From NCBI GenBank assembly GCA_001632435.1, contig KV423971.1:1-64000 (forward strand): a stretch of DNA of 64,000 nucleotides, in the 5' to 3' direction. The translations under genes were made by a program, and so were the position numbers. Under the pieces are notes generated by a model that was given only the letters and a program-made list of their open reading frames with translations, searched no databases and was not told where the DNA came from. The stretch comes from Calocera cornea HHB12733 (Eukaryota; Basidiomycota; Dacrymycetes; Dacrymycetales; Dacrymycetaceae). Below are positions 43,320 through 56,387 of the stretch, in pieces; position 1 is the first letter of the stretch, and every line of letters starts with the position of its first letter.

Positions 43320-44581
43320 CTACCAATTGACCAGCATCTCCTTCGCGGGCGGCGCAACCTCCTTCTCGTACTCGATCTCCACGCGGGGTCCCTCTGCACC
43401 AATGTGTCAATACAGCGTAGAATGGGAGGCGTGAGATGAACGTACTCTTTTTGGGCCACTTGCTCTTCTGTGGCCCCTTCTGAGCGGTTGACGCCTTCCG
43501 CTTGCCCAGTATGGTGTCGGCGGTCGCTTTTCTTGGTGTGTCCACATCCGACTCGTCATCCTCGTCATCCGATATGAACTCATCACCATCCTGTCGAACA
43601 GTTAGCACAAGTAATAAGTAGGAAGGGATTGAACGACATACCCCAATCTGTTCCAAATCCTCCAAATCGCTGACCCCATCGAACTCGTCCCCACTAATGT
43701 CCTCCACATACTCGTGCGCGCCCCAGTCGTCCAGTTCCTCTTCTTCCTCCATCTCCGCCTCGAGCTCCTCTTCATCCTCTTCTTCCGTCTCGTCATCCTC
43801 CAGCTCCAAGACTTCGTCCAATTCCTTCTGTGCCTCCTTCTCTCGCTCCCTCTCTCCCTCCAGCACCTGCCGCCATACAGTCTCATTCACATTCAACGGC
43901 GCATCACCATACGCCTTGGACTTCAGCCGGTCAAGCAGCTCCTTCTCGATCGACTTCTCGATGTGCGCCGCGGCGAGTGCCTTGGCCTCGCGGGTAGCTT
44001 CCCGCCGTTCGAGCTTCTTCTTGATCCCGACAAGCTTGGGTTGCGCGGAGAGCTTCAGCTTGCGCATTTTGATGAGGTACTGCGTGATCTTGGTCACGCG
44101 CTGCTTGCACTTGTGCACCAGGAAATTCGGCCAGTAGATCAGCTCTTTGTCGATCTAAGTTGTGTCAGCAGCGACTTCACATGCGGTGAAGAAACGGAGC
44201 GCGCCTGCTCCAGCGCTTGCGCATAGTTCTTTGAAAGTTTTATTCGCTCCCACATCTTCGACGGCATATGTGCGCGCTCGATGGTCTTGACATAGAGATA
44301 CAGAACACCTGAAGTGGCATCAGATTCGTCCATAACTTCACTATAAGGTGCAAGCTCACCTTCCTTCTCCCTCACAGTAGCATATCTCGAATTTGCCAAT
44401 GGGCAAGACTGTCGTGTGCAGAACCCAGTGACATTGTACTCGTTCCTGCAGAAATTTTGCGTGGGCGTCCTGATGCGTGTCAGTCCCCGAACATCCTGTT
44501 AACCAATATCACGACTCACTTGACCTTGTACGAGCAGAACTGGGTATTGATCACGCTCCAGATGACATCGTCCGCCTGCAT
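43320..44581 (-). CDS. MAK16: Mak16, ribosome biogenesis factor for the 60S subunit
   Basis: Nucleolar protein of early pre-60S particles. It starts at 44581 with [20 protein letters not shown], an intron, then [20 protein letters not shown] and [15 protein letters not shown], which carry the conserved Cys set. A 51-bp intron that happens to be open in frame precedes [20 protein letters not shown] and [14 protein letters not shown]. After another intron come [20 protein letters not shown] and [12 protein letters not shown], then a long acidic stretch typical of the Mak16 C-terminus and a basic segment (KSKWPKK). The stop is at 43320-43322. The N-terminal two thirds are highly conserved, so identity is firm. 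The gene is divergent from the mitochondrial coiled-coil gene at 44890. Confidence 0.93.
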
Positions 44582-44889
44582 GGTGGTATAGCTCGGAGAT
44601 CGTTGTCAAACTGCTACGGCGGAAGTTACTTCAGGAGGGACCCTGAGCAAAAAAGTGGATTGCCTGCACGCCTGTGAAAAGCGCCGGAGCGCCACGCACA
44701 GCCACTCGGACTTGCGGAGTCGTCACCAACCGCTGCTACGTCGTGAGCGACCCCTTGCACGTTACCCTCAGCGCGAACTGCTTGACTTGATGCTATGGCG
44801 AGCTTACTACGGGCTGGCCCTTCGAATGTCTTTACTGCGGTAGCACGCAGTATGCACCACCTGCATGTAGTCCTAGTCTAAGGCTAACG

Positions 44890-45655
44890 ATGAATCTAGG
44901 CCGAACGCTGCCAGCGTACTCCTCCGCCCGGGCGCTGCACGCCTCGCGTGCCGTCCTCAACTTCCACTTCGACACACACCGATTCATCGAGCGGTTGGAG
45001 AAGGAAGGCCTTACGCGAACCCAGGCCGAGGGTGTCATGGGCGCCATGTCGGATGTGGTAGACGAGAGCATCCGGAACATGATGGAGGACATGGTTACCA
45101 AGTCCGAGCAGGAGAAGGTGCCCCTATTCCTCCCATCCCACTACTCTTCAAGGTCGACTGACAAACGTTTAAAGTATCTTTATACCCAGAAAGTGGACTT
45201 TGCGCAGCTCAAGTCCGAGATGCAGCTGATGGAGAAGAACGACCTGGCGCAGATGAAGGCGGAGAACGACCGGCTCACGGCGGACGTGGACAAGCTCAAG
45301 CAGCGGCTGAGGGAGGAGATCGCGCGCACCCAGGCGGGCGTGAGGCTCGATTTGAACTTGGAGAAGGGGAGGCTGAGGGACGAGACGAGCGCGCAGGAGC
45401 TCAAGGTAAGGGAGGTGGATACCAGGATCGAGAGTGAGATTGCTGGGCTGAGGACAGCAATCGAGACGTCGAAGGTGTGTTGCGTCGTCCTGATGCTGCG
45501 ACAAAGTGCTTATTGTTTACAGCAAAACACGCTTCAATACCTCGTTACGGTCGCCACTGGTTGTTGCGCTTTGCTTATGGCCTATCTGCGCTTCAGGAGT
45601 GAGTACCTCCGTCCGCACTCCCTCAAAATGGAGCTCATATATGCACGCAGTGTAA
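44890..45655 (+). CDS. Mitochondrial coiled-coil inner-membrane protein (DUF1640; CCDC90/MCUR1 and Fmp32 family)
   Basis: Family members sit in the inner mitochondrial membrane with a large coiled coil; animal MCUR1 is tied to calcium uptake, and yeast members are proline-metabolism or complex-IV related. The protein has a presequence (MNLGRTLPAYSSARALHAS), then the signature HFDTHRFIERLEKEGLTRTQ and MSDVVDESIRNMMEDMV. After an intron comes YTQKVDFAQLKSEMQLMEKN, then the long heptad region with DKLKQRLREEIARTQAGVRL and DLNLEKGRLRDE. A last hydrophobic segment follows another intron (LQYLVTVATGCCALLMAYLR). A final intron at 45599-45650 splices to ATG TAA, so the protein ends FRM with a stop at 45653-45655. 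All hallmarks are present. Confidence 0.88.
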
Positions 45656-45945
45656 CATCCCACCCGTCTGCCCCATGTGGCTATTTGTACGGCATGTCAT
45701 TCATAGATTCAAGGGTATATGGCTATCCGAACCATACGAAGGAAGAGTTTAATAAAGCAACCAGTCTACAATATTACGCATTAGTATATCCATACAAAGA
45801 GAGACGGGCCGCGCATGTCCAAATGCAGCAATCAAGGGGCCAGTCAGGGAACAACAATCAATCCACGATTCCGCTATCCGAGCCGAACCGAGCCGAGTCG
45901 AGGCGAGCGCGAGTACGAGTCCACATCCGGCGTGCCACCCCCTCC

Positions 45946-46996
45946 TCATAGTTCCTTGAGCTTCTCCCGCTCCTGCGCTCCGCTCGCACCCTTCACCTTC
46001 CCGCTCTCGAAATCTCTCCGCGTCAGGCGCGTGTTCAGTATCGCGTCCCAATGGGTGAAGAACGGCTGGGAGAAGTTGCGCTTGATGCCCGCCTGCTGGT
46101 GGTGGATATCGTGGTAGTCGGCGTTGTTGCCGAACAGGAGCTGGAACGGATCCCACCAGATCGCGTATCCGCAATGGTCGTCCACGGTCTTGAACGTCGC
46201 GAGCATGAACAGGAAGCATGCCTGCCTCACGGTCATGAACGACGCGGCCTCAGCGATGGCCGTGCCGACTGTGTCGAGGATGAGGCCCTCCAAGGGGTGG
46301 TTGTACAACGCGCCGAACGCGTATGGCACGTAGAGACGGTGGTGGTGTGAGTGAAACTGCCGGTAAAGGTACTTGTTGACATGGAAGGCGCGATGCCAGA
46401 AATATTGCCATGTGTCGATGAAGAACCTGCGCATTATGTCAGCGACACGGAGATACGCAACGGGAACGCAGTACGCACGTAGCGAATAGGAGCTGGATCG
46501 CGGGTATAGCCCACCAATACACGAACTCGACGATCGGCGTCCCGTACCGCTGCAGCACCGTGAGGGATGTTCGCGGACCCAGGACTATGTTCGAGATGCT
46601 GACCACCCATGGGGCGAGGTCGCGCATGGCTGCAGCATGATTCGTCTTGCCCCTGTCCTCCTCTACCCACCACAGCCCCAGCGCAGTCTGGATCGCCTGC
46701 TGCAGGATAACTGCCCGCACGACCTGTGCCTTGGTCACGAGATTACGCGACTTTATCTCCGCGCTGTCGTGAATGCGGTACTTGTCGAGCCATGGGAACT
46801 GCTCTGGCCAAGTGTCGAAGAGGTGGAAGATGAGGGAGTAGCACCAGTAGACTATGATCGGCGCGAGGAGGGCGAGGTGCGCGTCTGAGAGACCCGGGAT
46901 GACGGAGGGCCGTGGCGCATAGTAGAACGGGAAGGTGACGGGATCGGGGACGAGGTTGTAGGGCGGAAAGGACTCGTATACGCTGCTGTTTGACAT
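45946..46996 (-). CDS. SUR2: Sphinganine C4-hydroxylase (Sur2 family)
   Basis: ER membrane diiron hydroxylase that converts dihydrosphingosine to phytosphingosine. It starts at 46996 (MSNSSVYESFPPYNLVPDPV). Hydrophobic helices (LALLAPIIVYWCYSLIFHLF and others) precede the histidine boxes: DTWQYFWHR, FHSHHHRLYVPYAFGALYNH and NNADYHDIHHQQAG, as expected for the fatty-acid hydroxylase superfamily. A single intron near 46440-46480 joins the two halves. The Lys/Glu-rich tail ends LKEL at 45946. All metal-binding His clusters are intact. A general sterol-desaturase-family enzyme is the alternative, but the second box and the long DDHCGYAIWWDPFQLLFG segment are typical of Sur2. Confidence 0.87.
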
Positions 46997-47941
46997 GAAG
47001 ATCGGGCGAGGGAGTGGGCGGGAGTACGATGCGGTGGCTGGTGAGAAGGAGTAATGAGTGAACGAGAGTGTCGGCTGGTGGTGGTGATGACGGTGGTGGT
47101 GGTCGGTGTTGCAGAGCAAGATGGGACGCACGAGGGCGTGTGGATGGAGAGAGGTGCGCCTGCCAGCCTTGCAGTGCGCTCTTCGACGATGTGCTGAGCG
47201 AGGGGTGTAATAAGGGCCGATGGAGCCTCGGAGCTTTTCGCAGCACGGTAAGCGAGCTTTGTACAGTCTCGGAACCAGAATTCAACCGTCACCTCCCGAC
47301 CCGGGTGTGGCCACAGCTCATTACTTGGTGGCGTCCATCGGCGACCGTGAATTACAAGTGACTGTACATGGCTTTGTGGGCCCAGGGAAAAGGGTAGAGG
47401 TATTTGATCACTTGGAATGCGGGGAGTTGCGGCGGCGGACCATACGATCGCATCGAACACTGACACGTGACCGACAATGGCATTCCGTGGCATCCAATTC
47501 AATTCTGGAATTTCGCTTCTTATCATATGTACCCGCTGATGACTAGGAACACCTTCACCATGGTGCCAACCTAATGAAAGGGATTTCCCAGCAACTATCG
47601 GAAGAGATGCTCAGATGAGGCGTGACCAAGCCAGCAGCCAACGCGTGGCAATTCGCTGCTCCGCTGACGGAAGCATTCTCGAAGAGCCCAGCGTCGCCCA
47701 TGCCTGTCAAGGGCCATTCCCAACAGCGCTAGAGCGCATCATACCACCCCTGCCTGTCCTGCGATATCTTGCTTGCCAACGACCATATACACCACCCACG
47801 AAACAACGAGGACGCCGCGGAGCGCTTGCCTCATGCTCTAATTCCCGCGACTTCTGCGACTGCGCTCGCACAGCTTCGCCCTTGGGCCCCATTCAGGCAG
47901 CAGCAGCAGCAGCGGCGACCGACAGCTCCTGACCAACCATC
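46997..47941. other. Divergent promoter region of SUR2 and the deubiquitinase gene
   Basis: 945 bp without a supported gene. Overlapping open frames on the minus strand are GC-rich shadows with no domain. Confidence 0.45.
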
Positions 47942-50900
47942 ATGCCTAGTGTAACTACGACGACGGCGACCCACTCGAGCGGGGGCGCGTACACACAGTC
48001 GCTCAGGGATAAGGCGAAGGAGGAGATGGGGAAGGAGAATTGGAACAAGTATTCCGCTATGGCGCTGTTGAACTCGGTCAAGTCGATGGCCCTCAAGGCA
48101 CGGGTAGAGGAGGGCGAGGGAGACTTGGCCGACGCATATGTCACATACTTCAAAGCCTCCCTGTATGGGAATTCTGACTGCGTCTATGAATACGCTGACT
48201 GACATGTTCGGATTCCGCAGGATATTCAACCTCGTGATTAATCATCGCGACTATCAAAAAGCACAACGAGAAGGTGGCCGAGAAAGTAACCCGCTCCTTT
48301 TGGCTCTCAAGTCATACGATAAGGTAAGCTGATAATTCCCCTCAATATGCAGCGATTGTGTCTAACCCAGCGTCAGGAATTCAACAACTCTGTGCTGCAG
48401 CCTGCGATCAGGCTATCCGATCGGCTAAAGGCGATGGAGCAGCAGAAGATAGACAAAGCCGACCGTCGGGATACCCCGTAAGCCCGCTTCTTCCAACGCT
48501 TCACCCCACTTAATTCTAACCTAACATGTAGCATTATGCCCGGTACACCGCTGCCGTTCACCTTACCCGTATCACCGCCCTCCAGCAGCTCCGGCCCCTC
48601 ATTCCCAGCAACGCCAGACCAGCCCATGTCGCCCGGAGCTCAGCCAGCGCCTAGGTCAATAGCAGATCGGCTATCGATGCTGCGCCAGCACGGGCTGCAA
48701 GATATGGGCCTGAGCGAAACCTCTCACGCCGGGACTGCACCCGTGTCGAACGGGAAACGGATATCGCGCGAAACCGCGAAAGCGACTACATCACCGAGTT
48801 CGCCAACGCCTTCCTTACCCAGCCATACTGGGTCGTCAGCGCATTCCCGCCTGTCTGACATCCCGTCCCTCCTCCCCTCTGCATCCATACTGCCTTCAGC
48901 GCCCTCCTCCCGACCTACGAGCGGACATTCAGGAAGCCCTGCGCAGCCAAGCCAAGACCCTCGGCGCCCAACGCCTATCCAGACCGAGTCCGAGTTCGAT
49001 AACACGTTCCCGACTCTGTCCGCTCTGGAGGCGCAGTTCCCGTCCATGCCGTCTGTGCCGACCGAGCTGCCTGGACTGCCATCCGTGCCTGGACATCGAC
49101 CGTCAGACAGCCTCTCGTCGAAGCCGCCGTCAAGGCCGGAGTCAACGTCGAGGCCGCGAACCACGCCTCCGCCGATACCGCCGAAGCCGATCTCTCCACA
49201 TGCCTCGGGTCAGACAGGAGCATCCCATGGCCGGCCACCGTCGGTGTCGTCCGTGCGCTCTCATCCGACTGGCGGGAGGCACAACATTCCGACTTCTATC
49301 AGCCCCAAGGAGCTGTACGACTACCTCCAGTATGACACGCATTCCATACTCCTGCTCGACATCCGTGATCAGGTGGATTATCTCAACTGCCATATTGCTA
49401 TACCGCCGTCAAGCCGGTCGGCAAGGGTGCAGCTCGAGCCGACTCTCATTGACCGCCCGTCGCTCACATCGAATGCGATCGAGTCTGCGCTCTCGCTGAA
49501 TCCTCCGGAAGAAGCTGCAGCGTTCCAGAGCCGGGCAAAGTACTCGATAGTCGTGATGTGCGACGAGGCATCGACTAACCTAGGCAAGAGCGTGCTCATG
49601 CAGACGCTTGTGAGTGTCATCTGGGAGAACGAGTTCTCGGACCGGAAGAAGCTGGACAAGCCGCCGATCGTGCTCGTCGGCGGATTGAAGGCGTGGAGAG
49701 CGGACCTGGGAGAGGAGGGCCTGGAGGGGCGGGAAGTGGGCAAGAAGCCAAGGACGAATGGAAGGCTGCCGGCTATTGAGGAGCGGAGGCCGGCAGAGCC
49801 ACATAGAGAGAGGGTCGAGGCGTTACGAGAAGAAAGAGGAAGGAGCTCGCTCGATCAGCTGCCGAATCGGATATGGTGCGCATACGCCTGGCATTCTTTT
49901 GTTGTACTTGATGCTGATGTCGAGTAGGACACCGCCTCAAGCGAGTTCACCGACCGACGAGAAGGGCCTATCCAGAAAGCCCGCAATATCGCGGAGCCCC
50001 GGCACCACCCGGCTGGCAAATATGTATCGCGATGGGGCCGAATCGCCATATCCCTCCAACACCGTGGCGTCTCCAAGCATGTCGCCCATTGGCTACACGC
50101 CATCATACCAGGCATTCTACAATCACCCGTCCGGCGCAACGTCAGCGACTGGAATGTACCGTTCTATGGTCCCGGTACCGGAAGGCACCCAGCTGCCTAC
50201 ACCCCCAGCTGCCTCGGCGCCTCCGCCTACCTCCTTGTCACGCCGAAGATCGGACTATGCAGAGCTGTCGCAGTACTCTTATTCCGGCGCTCCGTTGATC
50301 ACCTCCAGCCGGCCGGGTATTGACTACCCGCAGCTCAATGTCCATGCGGCGCCCATCATCACGCCGCCTCCTGCGGCGGCATCGTCGTCCATGGAGCGGC
50401 AGGATGTCCGTCCTCTACCACAACCGCGTCCCAGTGCGCAGTACTTCCAGGACTACCAGCCGCCGACAACAATTTCGCCCCAGCCCACGCCGGCACCAAA
50501 GCCGGCCGCAAATGGTTACCTGGGGAGCAAGGCGATGATTGCCGCACCCCGAATCCAATCAGACTGGCCCGTGCAGTACTGGCCAGATCAGGCGATCAGT
50601 GCGTCTGGCTTGAAAAACTTGGGCAACACGTGCTACATGAACGCGCCGCTGCAATGTTTGAGTGCTACCGTACCGTTCGCTCGCTTCTTCCTGGAGAACC
50701 GATGGCAGAGGGCGGTCAACACTGTCAACCCGCTGGGTACTCACGGCCAGCTTGCTGGTGCTTTCGCCAAGATGGTGCAAGAGATGTGGCAAGCACAGTA
50801 TACTTATCTGTCGCCTGTCAATTTCCGAGTACGTTGTTTTGTTATTTTCCCGAGCAAGCTCTAACCGCGTGTCAACAGAGGAGCGTTTGTCAATATGCGC

Positions 50901-51852
50901 GACAATTCGCCGGTGCGGATCAGCATGACGCGCAAGAGTTCATCAGTTTCCTCTTGGATGGTTTGCATGAAGATCTGAATCGCATTCTGCGCAAGCCGCC
51001 CAATGATGACCCTACGCCCGAGCGGGAGGCTGAACTGGAGAGGTTGCCCCAACAGATTGCTGGGGAACAGGAGTGGCAGCGGTACCAGATGCGAGATGAC
51101 AGCATTGTTGTGGACTATTTCCAGGGCCAGTTCCGGAACAGACTGCAATGCTTGACTTGCGGCAAGGTAAGTCATTTGAGACTGGATTCTGTGGAGTCAT
51201 ACCTAACTATCTATCAGACATCGACGACGTACAACTCGTTCATGTATCTGTCCTTGCCGATTCCAAGTGGGAGAGGAATCAACAAGGTCACGCTCCAGCA
51301 ATGCCTGGACGCGTTTGTCAAGGAAGAAATCATGGAGAAGGAGGATGCTTGGATGTGCCCGAACTGCAAGGTGCTCCGGAAAGCAACAAAACGCCTTTCG
51401 ATTTCGCGCCTGCCCCCGGTTCTGTTGATCCATCTGAAGCGGTTCTCCTTTAAAGGACCTTTCGTCGACAAGCTGGAGACTTTGGTCGACTTCCCGCTGA
51501 AGGACCTCGACTTGACTAACTACATGCCTCCGCCACTACCGCCTGGGGCTGACAAGGGCCTGGTTTCTCCTGGTCCAGTCCGACTGGATGATCCACGCTC
51601 GCAGATCCCCCCGTACAGGTATGATCTCTACTCAGTCACCAACCATTTCGGGAGTCTCAGTAGTGGACACTGTAAGTCCTGTGTCCCACCCTCAAAGGAT
51701 CAGGGTACTGATGCTTCCGTGTAGATACCGCATTCATTGCTTCCAAAGGCTCCTGGGTGTACTGTGATGACAGCCGCCTCTCCAATGCCGAGGGACGAGA
51801 AATAGTTGCGAAGCCGGCGTATATCCTGTTCTACAAACGTGTCCCTAGATAA
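47942..51852 (+). CDS. Ubiquitin carboxyl-terminal hydrolase, Doa4/USP8 type, with rhodanese domain
   Basis: Cysteine protease that removes ubiquitin from cargo, probably at endosomes. The N-terminal part (MPSVTTTTATHSS, then ENWNKYSAMALLNSVKSMAL and KARVEEGEGDLADAYVTYFK) resembles the USP8 dimerisation/MIT-like helical domain and spans three or four exons to about 48480. A long Ser/Pro-rich linker follows, with a polyproline motif (PPPIPPKP). The rhodanese-like domain (ISPKELYDYLQYDTHSILLL, DIRDQVDYLNCHI) comes next, then another linker. The USP core starts with SGLKNLGNTCYMNAPLQCL (catalytic Cys) at about 50610 and contains DQHDAQEFISFLLDGLHEDL. Zinc-finger cysteines (LTCGK, CPNCK), PPVLLIHLKRF and the catalytic His (SLSSGHYTAF) follow. 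The stop is at 51850-51852. The fungal Doa4/Ubp4 group has the same domain order. A donor after FR and several short introns divide the USP core. Confidence 0.88.
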
Positions 51853-51996
51853 CCAACCATATTTGGCCATTGTATTGAGACGTCATTTTCCGCAGCAATG
51901 TATTATAGTATTCCGTACAATGTAGTGTAATACAAACGATGGCTCTAATGCAGATGGGATAATGGTGCAGATATAAGATGAAAATATGCTACTGGA

Positions 51997-54900
51997 TCAC
52001 CACTCCTCGTCATCATAATCCGACGATTCGTCCTCCCAATCATCTCCCATCTCGGACCGTTCTGGGGCTTTGATCTTCTTCGAATAGCAGGCATGACACA
52101 GCAGGTTCTCCTCAGCATCCTGCTCGTCGATATCCATATCTGTATCGGTCTTGATCTCGGGAAGGTCCGGGTAGTAAAATGGTGAATTGGTCGAACCGCA
52201 ACGGCGGCACTTGCTGATCTTGGGCATGATCATCGGCACATTCAGATCAGGTTTGGCGCCCATCAATTGATCAAGGCGCTGTGCTTTCCGAAGAAGAGCA
52301 AATGATGTTTCGAGAGGGATCTGCTTGTAGGTCCTGCAGAAGACTTGCAAAGCCGTCTATGTAAAGGTTAGATTGGGCTCATGTACTCCGCGCTGGTTGC
52401 GTACCAAACCAGTCTTGGCGTCAAGCTCTCCCAAGGAGTAAATGGTACGGCCAGACTTGTCGTGTGCATTGCACCAGACGAGAGCGTTCATGGCACCGGT
52501 TTCTTTCTTGAAGGGCACCACCGGATGCTGATCCCGCCGACTCACTTTCACCTACAGGTAGAAGTCAGCTTTAAGCGCCACTAATGGTGAAAACACGTTG
52601 ACATACAGGTTGAATCTCGAATCCGAATGTACATCCGGCCAGCCATGCACATGACAAGTGGAACTCATTGCTACAGTCAGCGCACTTGACGCAAGCGCCG
52701 TGTCCAGAGACGTTGCAGACAGCACAAGTCTGAATCATCTGTAAATCAGTAGCTCGATAAGCTGTGGTATTGCCACGTACAGATTTCCACCTGTGCTGAG
52801 GCACCATAGAGATGCCCTCGGCCAGCTTCATATGCCGGGCGTCCGTGAAGTACACTTCCGGAGTGAAGATGGCACACATGATATGCACCCAGCCTCGGCC
52901 CTCAGTTGGCTTCATAGCACGGCAATAGGTCGGCTCTGGGGTCGACTCCAGCGTTTGTCGACGCTTTGCATCGGGAATGGGACAGAGCAGGCAGTGGTAA
53001 GTAACACGAGATTCCGGGGCTTTCTCGTTTGCGCAAATGTCGCATGTCCATGGCTCCACGAACTCTTCGGGAGGGAACCCTCCGCACGCTGCAAGACGTG
53101 AGCATGTGCAGGATAAGGCTGACATGTGCCACATACCAGGATGGACAGTAAGTAAGCAATATTGACAGCGTGCAATAGTATCGGCAGGGCCGGTTGTCTT
53201 GCAGCAGACACAGAATCTGGGAATATGTGGCTTCGTCACAGCCTTGGCCGGCGGAGTATTGGTCCCACGCTTTCCGGGGGCAGGACTGACGGGTTTGCTT
53301 GCCACAGCCTGCGGGGATGTCGTCAGCACAACACATGGATGGGAAATGTATGGAGCACAAACCTTTGCTCTTCTGCCGCCTGCACGCTCTCCGTCATTTC
53401 GGTCGGACGCCACCCTGCTCTGACCCTCCTCGATAGCGCGCTGAACGCGAGGATCGTTATACTTGCGCCATCCCACCGAGCAGTTGTTGCAGAGAAGATG
53501 GTCGCCAGGAAGCACACTCGGCCCTTTCCACCATTTCTCCGATGCCCTGCTCTTGCATACAGCGCAAATGGGCTTGACGCCTCTTGGCACGTCTGCCTCA
53601 GAACCAGTATCGCTGTCGTAATCAGCCTGTCCTTCCGCATTGGCAGAGGACAATATGGTGGGCTGACCAAGGAAGCTCTTATGCGCTTCCTTGTGCGCTC
53701 CAGATTGACTTTCTTTGACCTTATCACCGAGCAGCTCGCTGCAGGTACGCGTCAGCGACCCATCCCGGGCTGATGTCAGGATACATACTTCTTCCACAGG
53801 CCGTAGTAACGAACAATTTCTGCGCGCGTCTTCGTCGCTACGTACTCCTGCGCTATCTTCAGGTCACCTGGTTGACCGTGCTGGTCGATCCCATCCTGCA
53901 GAGCCTTCTCGAATAAAAGGCGCTCCTCAGGTGTCCATGTCGTATCATACAGCCGGACGTCCTGTTCCTTCCACTATGTCAAAGATAAGTATGTGAGCAA
54001 GCACCTAAAGAACCGCTATCGCGGAGCCTACCGGATAGGTCATAGTAGTATCCCGATGAAATATGTGCTCGAAGGTAAGGACCTTATTCGGACTTGAGAA
54101 CGTGATAGTCCGCAAAACCTCATCAAGGACCGCGACGGAATAGGGATGAGCTGGGAGTTGCCTGTCGCTGTTCAAGACCTGCATCATGATGTTGTCCACT
54201 GAGCATGTGGTCAGCATTTGAGCATCTTTGCACGCCTGGTATACGTACATTGCCCTGCCTCGATGTCGTTGGTCGTGACGCAAGCCATCGCTTGCACAGT
54301 ATTGAAGGCTCCTCGCTCAGGCAAGTCCGTATCTATGCGCGAGGGTCAGTAATTGACGCGCTCTGAGAACAATGATACAGACCGTTATATTGGAATTGCC
54401 CAAGCTGAGGTATAGAAGTCGCCTGATACTTCGGTCCCATACGAGGACGTGCGATGGCATATATCATGTCGTCGGGATCAATGGTATCCTCAGCCGTCGT
54501 GTAGCTCCTGTACACCGCAGCTCGATCAGTAGCACACATGACGAAAGAGCTCTATACATACCCAAAGTAACGATACGGCCATTTCTTCCAGTACTTAGTA
54601 GAAGCTGCGCCTCCACCATTGAACGAGGACTGCTGCTTCGCCTTCGCTTTTTCATCCTGCTTCGCCTTTTGGTTCTTCGTGAGAGCTTTGGCAGGCTTGC
54701 CCTTGATGCCTCGAAACACGTTTTGTGCACCGAGCTGTTCGACCTCTTCGCGGTGGTCCTTGCTGCATGGACCGCAGAACCATGCCCAACCTTTCTTGTT
54801 AGGCTTGTTCTCGACGGGAGGGTCCGGGCATCCGGTGTGGAAATACTTGCCGCAGCGGTCGCACCGAACGCAGTCGTCACTAGGGTGGAAAGGAAGTTGT

Positions 54901-55691
54901 CAGCAACACGGCTTAGACTACGTGTAAGAGATCCATACGGAGGTGTCCATTTTTCGCATACCGCACAAATACGGATGTCATCAGTCAAGGTAGGGATGAA
55001 GTCTTTTTCGGTCAAAATCAGGTCGTAACGATATGTCAGGGTGTTCTTGATATTATCAGGAACTAATAAGGTAAGTGGCGGTCAGAAGTTGCAGTAGTGT
55101 CACATTCGTGAGCTTACTGTTGTTGACTTCGGATGAGAGGATAATTTCGTAGTCCTGTTTGACGTAGGGATCATAGAAACGCGCGTAATAGAAGCAATCT
55201 TCGGTTTTCCGCCACTCGTTGAAGTTGTTAATCTTGTCCTTATGCGAGACATGACATTTGCCTCGCAAGTAATTGAGAGGAACCTTATCCGTGCACATTG
55301 TGGCTTGCAACGCGCGCGAATCAGTGACGTTGCGCGTCCACGGCCTGATGAAATGAGGTGAGTCAATATGCTGCAGCTAGAGTGGGGTGAGTAAGCAAGA
55401 AACATACTCATTTGCGCGATAATACATGTTGAGTCGAGCGCGAGTGATCCTCGATCCCTTCGGAGCACCCTCGTCAGGGAGCCATTCCATGATGCGAGCT
55501 ATTGTATAGGGTTGTGTGCGGTCCCGCCATGGGGGAGCATAGTAGACATGGTCTGAACAACCCGACGTATCCAAGGTGAGACCCGACGATCAGACGAGGA
55601 TGATGAGAAATGTGTTTATACCGTTGATTCTCAGCCTGTCGCCGTTGACGGCCTTTATTTCCGCGTCCGGGTTCTTTTCTCTGTTTGCCAT
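51997..55691 (-). CDS. SNT2: Snt2-type chromatin regulator with BAH, PHD, ELM2, SANT and extended PHD domains
   Basis: Histone-reading subunit of a deacetylase/ubiquitin-ligase-type chromatin complex. It starts at 55691 (MANREKNPDAEIKAVNGDRL). A BAH domain follows (DHVYYAPPWRDRTQPYTIAR, MYYRANEYVS, KCHVSHKDKINNFNEW, DCFYYARFYDPYVKQDYEII), then PHD1 (CAVCEKWTPP, CDRCGKYFHTGCPDPP, WFCGPC). An ELM2-like segment lies at about 54100-54300. A SANT domain follows (WTPEERLLFEKALQDGIDQH, VRYYGLWK), then a GATA-like zinc finger (CAVCKSRASEKWWKGP, LLCNNC). A PHD2 and an extended PHD complete the set (FCVCCKTTGPADTIARCQYC, WVHIMCAIFTPEVYFTDARH, CAVCNVSGHGACVKCADCSN). The acidic C-terminus ends DDEEW at 51997. 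More than ten introns are present, and no zinc ligand appears lost in the parts I could trace. The domain order matches Snt2. Confidence 0.87.
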
Positions 55692-56387
55692 CCTGGGCGG
55701 AGGGATGGATGAGAAAAGTGCGAAAGGGTGGAGTGGCTTGTCGGTGAGTCGTGACCGAGGTGGTGGTTGAAGTGAAAGGGAGGGAGCAAGAGCGAGCGGA
55801 GTCTAAAAGTGGATCTTCCGAGGCGTTGAGACGCGGAGAGGAATTGAGCGCAGGATGTTGGGTGCGGTTGAGACCCACGGACCAGGGGCGGAAGTGGGGG
55901 GCGAGTCAAGCACAGGCGGGCACGCTTTGGGAGATTTCCCAACCCGAGCCCCCTCAACATACCCGAATTGCGCGGCCCCCGCCCGAGCTTTCCAGACGCG
56001 GAGACCGCTCCCTGGAGCCCATTTTCGCGCGATACAATATGGCCTGATCCTCCGTCCCACGTAGGTGCTTGCTAGGTAAGCGACAATCGACATTTGCACT
56101 CCCATCCCATCCTGCTCTATTGTCCAAGCAGTATACGTTCTGGATCAATTAGAACGGCTGGGATTATCCTGATCGCTACGGAATCCAATCATTGTGCACA
56201 GCGTAGCCACGGAAGCCAGATGGCACGTCGGATTCCGCCGGGTGAAAAACTCGGGGTCTCGCTTCTCATCGGCGCCGCTTCTGGGCCGGTCTCTCCTATC
56301 CAGTTGTGAAACCTTATAATGCCGCAATCATGAATGCTCAGAACAGACTATCCATATAGTACAGCTCTCTATACCAGAATAGGGGAA
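55692..56387. other. Promoter of SNT2 and 3' end of the TBCB gene
   Basis: About 700 bp without a recognised gene. Several open frames on both strands are not supported by any motif. Confidence 0.45.
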
